Assembly: GCA_001779955.1 (NCBI GenBank)
Contig: MFES01000018.1
Span: 4,131-10,159 of the forward strand
DNA from: Candidatus Doudnabacteria bacterium RIFCSPHIGHO2_02_FULL_46_11
GTDB lineage: Bacteria > Patescibacteriota > Doudnabacteria > UBA920 > 2-02-FULL-46-11
Length of the DNA stretch: 6,029 bases
Reading direction: 5' to 3'
Shown: piece by piece, positions 1-4,708 of the stretch
Numbering within the stretch: position 1 is the stretch's first letter
How the letters are laid out: each line of letters begins with the position of its first letter
Translations under genes and position numbers: made by a program
Notes under the pieces: model-generated
What the model was told of the DNA's origin: nothing
What the model saw: the letters and a program-made list of their open reading frames with translations, nothing else
Database searches by the model: none

Positions 1-169
1 CGGCGTAGAATTCAGCCGTCTCCGGAACCAGCTCAACCATGCTGCTTCGGGCAATAATTGCGTCATTATACCAAAAGGAAGTAATCAGTAAAAACAGCAA
101 AAACACAATAAATACCGGCCAAAAAATGCGGCGGGAAATTATTTTTCTCGGTAAGATTTGAATTTGCAT
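1..169 (-). CDS. N-terminus of an unidentified membrane-anchored protein (partial, runs off the window)
   Basis: The frame opens with ATG at 169-167 and stays open for 56 codons to the window edge. The translation begins MQIQILPRKIISRR, a short basic cytoplasmic tail, followed by a strongly hydrophobic stretch at about residues 15-32 (IFWPVFIVFLLFLLITSFW). It then turns polar (YNDAIIARSSMVELVPE), as expected for a signal anchor with the rest of the protein outside the membrane (positive-inside rule). I do not recognise the family and too little is present to name it. It lies 46 bases downstream of the EndoQ stop on the same strand, with an extended -10 promoter candidate in the gap, so it may be read through from EndoQ or started separately. 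No good Shine-Dalgarno sequence precedes the ATG; the nearest purine run (AGGTAAG) is about 17 bases away. Confidence 0.72.
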   Translation of the reverse strand, partial: MQIQILPRKIISRRIFWPVFIVFLLFLLITSFWYNDAIIARSSMVELVPETAEFYA

Positions 170-204
170 AACATGAGAATTTAGGACTTACCTATTTGCC
201 TATA

Positions 205-213
205 ATTGTAGCA
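205..213 (-). promoter_or_regulatory. Extended -10 promoter candidate for the membrane protein gene at 169
   Basis: On the minus strand the gap after EndoQ contains TGCTACAAT, an extended -10 box (TGn plus TACAAT, 5 of 6 to consensus). There is no recognisable -35 box at the usual distance, which extended -10 promoters can do without. A start near 198 would give a leader of about 30 bases. Its first base lies only three bases from the EndoQ stop codon. Confidence 0.4.
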
Positions 214-215
214 CA

Positions 216-1490
216 CTAGAACAAGGTTTTTTGGGCTTTTAGTCCGGCAAAAGCGTTCCGTTCCTCATCGCTGAAGATTTCTACTTTCCCATAAACACCG
301 TCGAATCCGGGAATGATTTTTACTTGACCGGCCCGCACCCTTTCTATACCCTCGGCAATCAAAGGGCCGCCGATGTCGGAAATTTCTGATTTTTCCGCTT
401 CAAGCAAAATGCCGAGTTCCCCTCCCGGATAGTTTCTGACCATGGCCTCATAAACCTCCACCACTTTTTTTCCGGTCGGGCTTTTCAGGCCTAAACTGTC
501 GGCGATTATTTCCTCAAGCTGAACCGTGCGCCTGCCGGGAATAAAGCCTTCCGGAAGCTTAGTTTCCGGCCTGTCAGCCAATTCTTCAACCCTAGACAGT
601 ACGCCCACAGTCAGCGGACGACCGCATTCAGGGCAAATTTTGTTTAATTTATCGGCTACGCGCGGATGCAAAGAAACATTATGTTCGCGATGCCCGTCAT
701 AATGATACCTGCCCTCTTCAGGAAAATATTCCACGGTAAAAAGGAAATGCCGAGCATCTCTTTCTTTTATTATTCTATAAATTTCCCCGTAACTTAACTT
801 ATTTTTCTCAATCTCGAAAACGTTACACTCCCGGCCAAGGCGCCGCAATGAATGCGGATCAGAATTGGAAATGAGGGTGATATTGTCTAAAGCGGAAATG
901 CGACGGTTCATCTCAATATCCGAAGATAAACCGGTTTCAATGGCATAAATGTATTTTGCGTCCTCGCCAAAACATTCCTCCAGGGAATTGTAGCCTGACT
1001 TGCTGCCAAATACGGCAAACCATGGCGTCCAGGCGTGAGCCGGTACGAACAAACATTCCGGCGATGCATTAAGGGCAATGTTTAACAGTTCGCGCGAAGA
1101 AAGGCCAACTATCGGACGGCCGTCGCTTTGCAGTTTTGCTCCCTTGGCCGAGAGCGCGGTATTGATATCTTCAACGACCTCAAGCGAAGGCGCAAAAATC
1201 AAATTATGGACGCGCCTCACCTGGCCGTTGTGCGAATAAATGCTGGAAATTTCCGCGGTAAACATAAAACGCACGCCGCTTGAGCTTTTTTTGCGTTTGT
1301 ATAAACCCGGTTCAGCCGGTTCTAAATTTTCGCGAAGATGGTCAAGCCACTTGGCATGAGTAAAATCGCCCGTACCTAACAAATTAATGCCTTTTTTTAC
1401 GCCCCAGGCATCCAAATTAGGTATGGACATCTCTTGCGAAACCGCGCGGCTGTAGGGCGAATGTATGTGCAGATCGGCTATGACTCTCAT
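216..1490 (-). CDS. Endonuclease Q (EndoQ) homologue, PHP-fold DNA repair nuclease
   Basis: The 424-residue protein matches the EndoQ family (COG1379/TIGR00375) over full length. EndoQ of Thermococcales nicks DNA 5' of deaminated bases (inosine, uracil, xanthine) and abasic sites; a cytoplasmic repair role here is inferred from homology. The PHP metal-site motifs are intact: DLHIHS (D6, H8, H10), GTGDFTH (D42, H45), TAE (E80), H95, PAHAWTPW (H152) and SNSDPHS (D211, H213). A zinc-finger region follows: YHYDGHREH (263-270) and CPEC (C286, C289), then the family signature GVLSRVEELADRP (296-308). The C-terminal third carries the helical DNA-interacting region, including a GEL-type helix at 357-366. 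The start is fixed because the first motif lies at residue 6. The ATG has no adjacent Shine-Dalgarno sequence and is inside a 15-bp inverted repeat. Position 270, where I remember a Cys in most relatives, is His. Confidence 0.9.
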   Translation of the reverse strand: MRVIADLHIHSPYSRAVSQEMSIPNLDAWGVKKGINLLGTGDFTHAKWLDHLRENLEPAEPGLYKRKKSSSGVRFMFTAEISSIYSHNGQVRRVHNLIFAPSLEVVEDINTALSAKGAKLQSDGRPIVGLSSRELLNIALNASPECLFVPAHAWTPWFAVFGSKSGYNSLEECFGEDAKYIYAIETGLSSDIEMNRRISALDNITLISNSDPHSLRRLGRECNVFEIEKNKLSYGEIYRIIKERDARHFLFTVEYFPEEGRYHYDGHREHNVSLHPRVADKLNKICPECGRPLTVGVLSRVEELADRPETKLPEGFIPGRRTVQLEEIIADSLGLKSPTGKKVVEVYEAMVRNYPGGELGILLEAEKSEISDIGGPLIAEGIERVRAGQVKIIPGFDGVYGKVEIFSDEERNAFAGLKAQKTLF

Positions 1491-1612
1491 CCCGTACGAA
1501 ATAAGACACCTGCCTCCAAATAATGCTTAAGTGTAATACAAAAACCCAGGCACTGATCCCGAAAAATACTCCGTTGGGTGTCTGTCTGCAACGCAGGATT
1601 TCGTACGGGATG
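1488..1612 (-). promoter_or_regulatory. Structured leader element A: palindromic ends enclosing the EndoQ start codon
   Basis: This 125-base element is bounded by a perfect 15-bp inverted repeat, CATCCCGTACGAAAT at 1488-1502 and its complement at 1598-1612. Nested inside are AGACACC/GGTGTCT (1504-1510 with 1577-1583), TGCCT/AGGCA (1511-1515 with 1548-1552) and a small hairpin CTGC-AAC-GCAG (1586-1596). The ATG of EndoQ (1490-1488) is inside the outer stem. An extended -10 promoter at 1621-1629 would start transcription at about 1614, one or two bases before the element, so the mRNA 5' end would pair with the start codon. A GGAGG on the minus strand (about 1513-1517) is 22 bases from the ATG, too far for normal initiation. 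It may be a translational switch or a miniature inverted-repeat element. Its outer 8 bases match element B at 4386-4563. Confidence 0.68.
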
Positions 1613-1620
1613 CTAGCTTG

Positions 1621-1629
1621 AGTATAACA
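1621..1629 (-). promoter_or_regulatory. Extended -10 promoter candidate for EndoQ
   Basis: The minus strand reads TGTTATACT: TGn followed by TATACT, 5 of 6 to the -10 consensus. It overlaps the last base of the terminator stem of the upstream gene, and no -35 box is evident. The predicted start (A at 1614 or G at 1613) is immediately outside leader element A. Confidence 0.45.
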
Positions 1630-1661
1630 AAACCGCCTTTAAAATACTTTCAGGCGGTTTT
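1629..1661 (-). terminator. Intrinsic terminator of the RHH/nucleotidyltransferase-like gene
   Basis: The arms AAAACCGCCT (1629-1638) and AGGCGGTTTT (1652-1661) form a 10-bp stem with a 13-base loop. On the minus strand the hairpin ends in TTTTGTTAT, beginning 14 bases after the stop at 1676. It shares its outer AAAACCGC/GCGGTTTT with the terminator at 4627-4698. Confidence 0.8.
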
Positions 1662-1675
1662 GAATAATAATTAAT

Positions 1676-2476
1676 CTAGCGAGCCGTACGGCTAACGGCA
1701 GTTTGCTTGGCCATTTCATTTAGAGTCATCACAAAACCGTTCAGATTCCCGGTCCGGGCCAGCTCCGCCAAAACACCGGAAATGCGAAACTGCTTATCGG
1801 TCAAGACAGCCTCTGATTCAAAAACCGCCAGTCCGGCCAAAGGCAGAGCGCCTAATGGCTTTAATTCCTCGCCACCTACGGCAGTTATCTTCCTTCCATA
1901 AACATGCCCGAATAAACCTATTGGCGAACCGCTTGCCGGACTCGTGGCCAACACCGCCGTGCCCGGCCCCTGGCCGCTTTTGTGCACCTCGAGCAAATCA
2001 GGCAAATTAAGCTCCAAGGCCGCTCGCGCGTCCCAATAGATGAAAGTCTCGTTTTTTACATATTCCAAAAGCTGCGAACTGATGGAATTAGGCTCGACGG
2101 CTTCGGTGCGCACGTTCAAACCCATTCTTTCACCATCCACGGCCGCCGCCTCGAGCGAAGTTGAGTCTGCGCCGGCAAGCAATACTTCCTTGAAATTCTG
2201 TTCGGCCAGAATCCGAAATATTGCCCGAATATTGCTTCCGTTCGTTTCCGTAAATGAGTCGCGAATGCCGATAGACATGCCCCCGGCTTGGTACGATTGG
2301 CGCATCCCGCCTCCGGGAACAGCCAGCACCACCTTTACGCTTTTGGGGGCGAGCTCCAGGCTAAGAAAATACTCAATGGCGTGTGAACGGTTGCGCAGCT
2401 TTGCTCCGTCAATGCTTTGGTCAACCAGTTTAAGCACATCTTTACGCAGGGTTATGGTTAGTCTTTCTCTCTCCAT
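1676..2476 (-). CDS. Ribbon-helix-helix DNA-binding domain fused to a degenerate sugar-nucleotidyltransferase-like domain
   Basis: The 266-residue protein has two parts. Residues 1-43 form a ribbon-helix-helix (CopG/Arc type) module: strand RLTITLRKD (5-13), helix LKLVDQSIDG, and NRSHAIEYFL (29-38). Residues 47-250 follow the layout of the glucose-1-phosphate nucleotidyltransferase (Rossmann-like) fold: first strand VKVVLAVPGGGMR (47-59) where active enzymes have a GGxGxRL loop, FKEVLLAG (95-102), FIYWDARAALELNLPDLLEVHK (145-166) where enzymes have a GD motif and this has D149, TAVLATSP (173-180), GRKITAVGGEELKP (194-207) and GLAVFES (215-221). The Lys of the Pro-Lys motif after the glycine loop is missing and the loop is altered, so I infer a binding rather than catalytic domain. 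A DNA-binding regulator sensing a nucleotide or sugar nucleotide is the best guess. A clear GGAGGTA precedes the ATG by 5 bases. It is transcribed divergently from the DUF378 gene. Confidence 0.8.
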   Translation of the reverse strand: MERERLTITLRKDVLKLVDQSIDGAKLRNRSHAIEYFLSLELAPKSVKVVLAVPGGGMRQSYQAGGMSIGIRDSFTETNGSNIRAIFRILAEQNFKEVLLAGADSTSLEAAAVDGERMGLNVRTEAVEPNSISSQLLEYVKNETFIYWDARAALELNLPDLLEVHKSGQGPGTAVLATSPASGSPIGLFGHVYGRKITAVGGEELKPLGALPLAGLAVFESEAVLTDKQFRISGVLAELARTGNLNGFVMTLNEMAKQTAVSRTAR

Positions 2477-2492
2477 AATTTACCTCCATCGC

Positions 2493-2516
2493 TTTGCTTT
2501 ATGGGTAGAAAGCAAA
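2493..2516. promoter_or_regulatory. Perfect inverted repeat in the leader of the RHH gene, candidate autoregulatory operator
   Basis: TTTGCTTT (2493-2500) and AAAGCAAA (2509-2516) are perfect 8-bp arms separated by 8 bases. The site lies 16 bases upstream of the start codon and just before the Shine-Dalgarno sequence of a gene with an N-terminal ribbon-helix-helix domain. Proteins of that fold bind short inverted or direct repeats as dimers of dimers and often repress their own genes. As RNA it could instead form a hairpin. Confidence 0.45.
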
Positions 2517-2569
2517 AACTTTAATAGTTAGTTCACTAAACGCCTATATCATCCCACGCCATCCTATTT

Positions 2570-2604
2570 CGTCAATTGATAAAACAACACAACCGGCCTG
2601 TCAA
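2570..2604 (-). promoter_or_regulatory. Tandem promoter candidates for the RHH gene
   Basis: On the minus strand a perfect -35 TTGACA (2604-2599) is followed after 17 bases by TATCAA (2581-2576, 4 of 6). A second -35-like TTGACG lies at 2575-2570 with only weak -10 candidates (TGATAT or GATATA) 18-19 bases on. The first would give a leader of about 93 bases containing the inverted repeat at 2493-2516. TTAGTTCACTAA at 2528-2539 is a further short imperfect palindrome in this region. Confidence 0.45.
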
Positions 2605-2663
2605 GGCTTAATAAAATATTTTGCTTAAATATCATGGCCACTTTTCATTTTTAGGACAGGGTG

Positions 2664-2798
2664 TATGATAATATAAGTTGTAAGAAAAAATTTTACACTT
2701 ATCGACAGTAGTTTCACGCTTGAGCCAAATTCAAGAGCGGGCTCCGTCCGGCCTAAAAACTGGCAGCGCGGAAGTACTGTGGAAAGGGGGTGAGAAAA
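2664..2798 (+). promoter_or_regulatory. Promoter region and structured leader of the DUF378 gene
   Basis: Around 2664-2677 there is a cluster of -10-like sequences (TATGAT, GATAAT, TATAAG) but no good -35 box. Downstream, AAG-T-TGTAA and TTACA-CTT (2675-2700) can form a hairpin. A second fold spans 2704-2781: ACAGTA-g-TTTC pairs with GAAG-TACTGT (about 10 bp with one bulge), closing CGC/GCG, GAGCC/GGCTC and GCC/GGC helices, which resembles a three-way junction. The fold ends directly before the Shine-Dalgarno sequence AAGGGGGTGA (2784-2793), so it could control ribosome access. I cannot assign it to a known riboswitch class. Confidence 0.42.
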
Positions 2799-3053
2799 AT
2801 GGGACAAAAAGGAATACATTTAGTTACATTTACGCTTCTTACTATCGGCGGCCTTAATTGGCTGTTGGTGGGGCTCTTTGCTTGGGATGTCGGCGAAATT
2901 TTTGGCGGTATGGACGCCATGGTTTCTAAAATTATCTACATACTGGTTGGTCTTGCCGCAATTTACGAAGCGGTTATGCATATGCGTCACTGCCGTCACT
3001 GCAGCACCAAGGAAATGGAAAAACCGGCGCCTACTCAACAGCCCGGCATGTAA
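2799..3053 (+). CDS. DUF378 family small two-helix membrane protein
   Basis: The 84-residue protein matches DUF378 (YuzA-like): helix 1 at about residues 7-29 contains the family signature TIGGLNWLLVGLF (15-27), helix 2 at about 41-60 has KIIYILVGLAAIYE (44-57). The function of the family is unknown. A short cytoplasmic or exterior tail starts HMRHCRHC (61-68), with two Cys (C65, C68) and three His that could bind a metal, and ends proline-rich. I place the start at ATG 2799 rather than GTG 2790, because AAGGGGGTGA, a one-mismatch Shine-Dalgarno sequence, overlaps the GTG and sits 5 bases from the ATG. It is the only plus-strand gene before the end of the window, converges with the gene at 3104-4387, and has its own leader and a terminator 20 bases after the stop. 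Confidence 0.87.
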   Translation: MGQKGIHLVTFTLLTIGGLNWLLVGLFAWDVGEIFGGMDAMVSKIIYILVGLAAIYEAVMHMRHCRHCSTKEMEKPAPTQQPGM

Positions 3054-3072
3054 TTTATCCTAATCGCTATTT

Positions 3073-3105
3073 AAAAATCCTCACCCAACGGCGAGGATTT
3101 TTTTT
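3073..3105. terminator. Bidirectional intrinsic terminator between convergent genes
   Basis: AAAAATCCTC (3073-3082) pairs with GAGGATTTTT (3093-3102), with a 10-base loop. On the plus strand it is followed by a run of eight T (3098-3105) and ends the DUF378 transcript. On the minus strand the stem ends in five T and can end the transcript of the gene whose TAA stop (3104-3106) overlaps the T run. Confidence 0.88.
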
Positions 3106-4387
3106 ATTTGGGCAGAGTTTGAGCTTCGGGAATTTCTATCGTCTCCGGCAGAATTATTTTTACCACCTTGCCGGTTGTGGCACCCCCCACGCTCCCGCGC
3201 GGCGGGGAGGAAAGAGTTTTAGTACTGCGCACCAAGATCTCGCGCTCATTGCCGCTCCATATCACCGCGCTGCAGCTCTCCTCGCAGGAAATCCCGGCCA
3301 CAGAAACCTGAAGAGGTTTTTTCAAGTTCACGAGCCACACCCGGTCGCCCTGGTCAGGCTTTTGCAGGGAAAAATTACGGTCGAAAACCGCCAGCCATTC
3401 ACCCGAAGGCGAAAAGCTCAACTGCGACCAATCGCCGCGTGAGAGGCCCTGTAAATCGGGGAATGGCGCCTTGACCATTGTATCGGTAATCGGCAAAAGC
3501 TGCCCGACGCCAAGATTAAACTGCCAAAACCACGGATAAAGATACCGGTCTCTAACCGCGCTTTCATTATTGGCTACAATCAAATTTTCATTATCGGCCC
3601 AGGCTAAAATATAGCCCTCATTAGTCTCAAAAAAAACAATTTGGTTTGAACCCACGTCGTAAATAATATGGCTGCCACTGCAATAGCCCCTACTGTTTGG
3701 CACATTAGCGGCAAACTTCAAATAATCCGGCGAGAAACTGTAGGGGGCCTTAAAATTTGTGGCGCAAATGTCAGCCCGCGACCAGACTGTTTGACCGCCA
3801 ATTTTGTAAGAAATTTCAGCCGCACTCTTGCTTAGATCCCATTCATACTCAAACCTGCCGCCATTGCCCACATTTTCTATTTGCCCTCTAAAATATTCAA
3901 ACTTAACGCTTTCATCTTTTATATTAGCCGGCGTAAAACGTTTCTGATGAAAATCAACCGCCTCATTCCAGCGATCCAGCGTGCTCTCAAGCATGCTGAA
4001 ACCGTAAGTCATTTCTTCAGTCAGCAAATCAACATATAAGGTACCAACTTTCTTAAAATACTCCTGGCCAACGTCTTCTTCCGAATATTCTTTCTCTAAA
4101 TTAACAAAACGGAAAACCAATAAAAAAACGGTTATAAGAACAAGGGCCGCGCCAGTTATGTAATATACCCTTTTGGCATTTTTTTTTGTTTTAGCCGGTC
4201 GAACCGAAGTTGACTTCCACAAATTGCGGATCTGCAATGCCTCGCGTTTGTCTTCCGCTTCAACAAAAGCCTCAACTATTTCCGCTTCGCCCCATCCGGC
4301 CGCGCGCAATTTATCACGCATCTCGGCTTCGCTTTTGCCATGCGCCTGCTGTTGAATGATAAAATCTACTATTTCAGACCTTTTCAT
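3104..4387 (-). CDS. Single-pass membrane protein with N-terminal helical module and TolB-like beta-propeller exterior
   Basis: The protein has 427 residues. Residues 1-45 (EIVDFIIQQQ...KLRAAGWGEAEIVEAF) form a small helical domain of the 'GW-x-E-x-x-I-x-x-A' type that I have seen at the cytoplasmic end of many Patescibacteria membrane proteins. A basic stretch (RPAKTKKNAKR, 63-73) precedes one membrane helix at about 74-94. The exterior part starts with a helical linker (100-150) and continues with WD/TolB-style repeats: YSFSPDYLKFAA (216-227), IIYDVGSNQIVFFE (241-254), YILAWADNENLIVA (259-272), LSFSPSGEWLAVFD (323-336) and VWLVNLKK (350-357). Four Cys are present (208, 236, 368, 372), the last pair in CEESC. 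The role is unknown; a surface-sensing or scaffold function is a guess. The ATG lacks an adjacent Shine-Dalgarno sequence and overlaps leader element B. A GC-rich insert-like stretch lies near the C-terminus (393-406). Confidence 0.84.
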   Translation of the reverse strand: MKRSEIVDFIIQQQAHGKSEAEMRDKLRAAGWGEAEIVEAFVEAEDKREALQIRNLWKSTSVRPAKTKKNAKRVYYITGAALVLITVFLLVFRFVNLEKEYSEEDVGQEYFKKVGTLYVDLLTEEMTYGFSMLESTLDRWNEAVDFHQKRFTPANIKDESVKFEYFRGQIENVGNGGRFEYEWDLSKSAAEISYKIGGQTVWSRADICATNFKAPYSFSPDYLKFAANVPNSRGYCSGSHIIYDVGSNQIVFFETNEGYILAWADNENLIVANNESAVRDRYLYPWFWQFNLGVGQLLPITDTMVKAPFPDLQGLSRGDWSQLSFSPSGEWLAVFDRNFSLQKPDQGDRVWLVNLKKPLQVSVAGISCEESCSAVIWSGNEREILVRSTKTLSSPPRGSVGGATTGKVVKIILPETIEIPEAQTLPK

Positions 4388-4563
4388 CCCGTATAATTGC
4401 CTCGAAAATCTTGGGTTTTGGTTCGACCCGGGGTTAACGAGTTCTTAAATACTCTTTCTTATTTCCCGTATTACTTCCATAATGCCAAGATTGAACTGGA
4501 GAATCCCAGTAGTAGAACCTTCGGTTCACTACGGGACAGGCAATCGAGGAAGCTATACGGGAT
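4386..4563 (-). promoter_or_regulatory. Structured leader element B: palindromic ends overlapping the start codon of the propeller protein
   Basis: The ends are ATCCCGTATA (4386-4395) and its exact complement (4554-4563). After a symmetrical 4x4 internal loop the stem continues as CCTCGA/TCGAGG (4400-4405 with 4544-4549). Inside are AATCTTGG/CCAAGATT (4407-4414 with 4485-4492), and a hairpin of GTAGT-a-GAACC, loop TTC, and GGTTC-ACTAC (4509-4532). The AT of the start codon (4387-4386) is in the outer stem, and the only purine-rich GAGG upstream (12 bases from the ATG) is in the CCTCGA stem. A near-consensus promoter at 4597-4625 places the entire element in the mRNA leader. The terminal eight bases are those of element A at 1488-1612, while the interiors differ. 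Confidence 0.7.
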
Positions 4564-4596
4564 TCATTTTGGTTTTTCAGAAACTAAAGTGATTTT

Positions 4597-4625
4597 ATTA
4601 TATAATTTTTTGTGTCTTTTTTCAA
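4597..4625 (-). promoter_or_regulatory. Sigma-70-type promoter for the propeller protein gene
   Basis: On the minus strand: -35 TTGAAA (4625-4620), 17-base spacer, -10 TATAAT (4602-4597, perfect). Transcription should start near 4590, giving a leader of about 200 bases that contains element B. It begins just beyond the terminator of the upstream gene. Confidence 0.8.
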
Positions 4626-4626
4626 C

Positions 4627-4698
4627 ATTAAAACCGCCCTGGGCATAGCCAACCAAGCAAAGATTGGTTGCCAAGCCGATGATTCAAGCGGTTTTAAT
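4627..4698 (-). terminator. Large tiered terminator hairpin of the gene at 4709
   Basis: The outer stem ATTAAAACCGC/GCGGTTTTAAT is 11 bp (4627-4637 with 4688-4698). Inside are GGC/GCC (4642-4644 with 4675-4677) and a 7-bp hairpin CAACCAA/TTGGTTG (4650-4656 with 4664-4670). The minus-strand end is GCGGTTTTAATG, a short T run. At 72 bases it is much larger than a normal intrinsic terminator, so a stable 3' RNA is possible. Its outer stem repeats that of the terminator at 1629-1661. Confidence 0.6.
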
Positions 4699-4708
4699 AA
4701 AATATAAA

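Larger units (their letters stand above)
2477..2798. other. Divergent intergenic region between the RHH gene and the DUF378 gene
   Basis: These 322 bases contain no gene I can support. They hold, from left to right, the Shine-Dalgarno sequence of the RHH gene (about 2482-2488), its inverted repeat and promoters, an AT-rich stretch, and the leader of the DUF378 gene. Sharing one intergenic region means that a regulator binding here could affect both genes. Confidence 0.75.

Noticed and set aside
1488..1612. Reading element A as an ordinary transposon-derived MITE
   Set aside because: No target-site duplication is visible at its ends and no transposase is nearby. Not fully excluded, but position at the start codon and promoter favours a leader.
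2040..2531. Serine-rich 163-codon open frame on the plus strand
   Set aside because: It is antisense to the RHH fusion gene and shows the skewed composition typical of a shadow; the minus-strand protein has recognisable domains.
2704..2781. Calling the DUF378 leader a c-di-GMP-I riboswitch
   Set aside because: Only a short segment resembles the consensus, and the conserved first hairpin and ligand-contact positions could not be identified by eye.
2625..2819. 64-codon open frame on the minus strand across the divergent region
   Set aside because: It overlaps the leader and ribosome site of the DUF378 gene, has no ribosome site of its own and matches nothing.
4420..4429. tRNA T-loop-like GGTTCGACCC inside element B, suggesting a tRNA or tmRNA
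   Set aside because: The flanking bases do not form a T stem (TTTGG against CGGGG), and no acceptor, D or anticodon arms fit around it.
4397..4648. Open frame of 83 codons on the plus strand
   Set aside because: It crosses element B and the promoter of the minus-strand gene, has no Shine-Dalgarno sequence and no protein-like composition.
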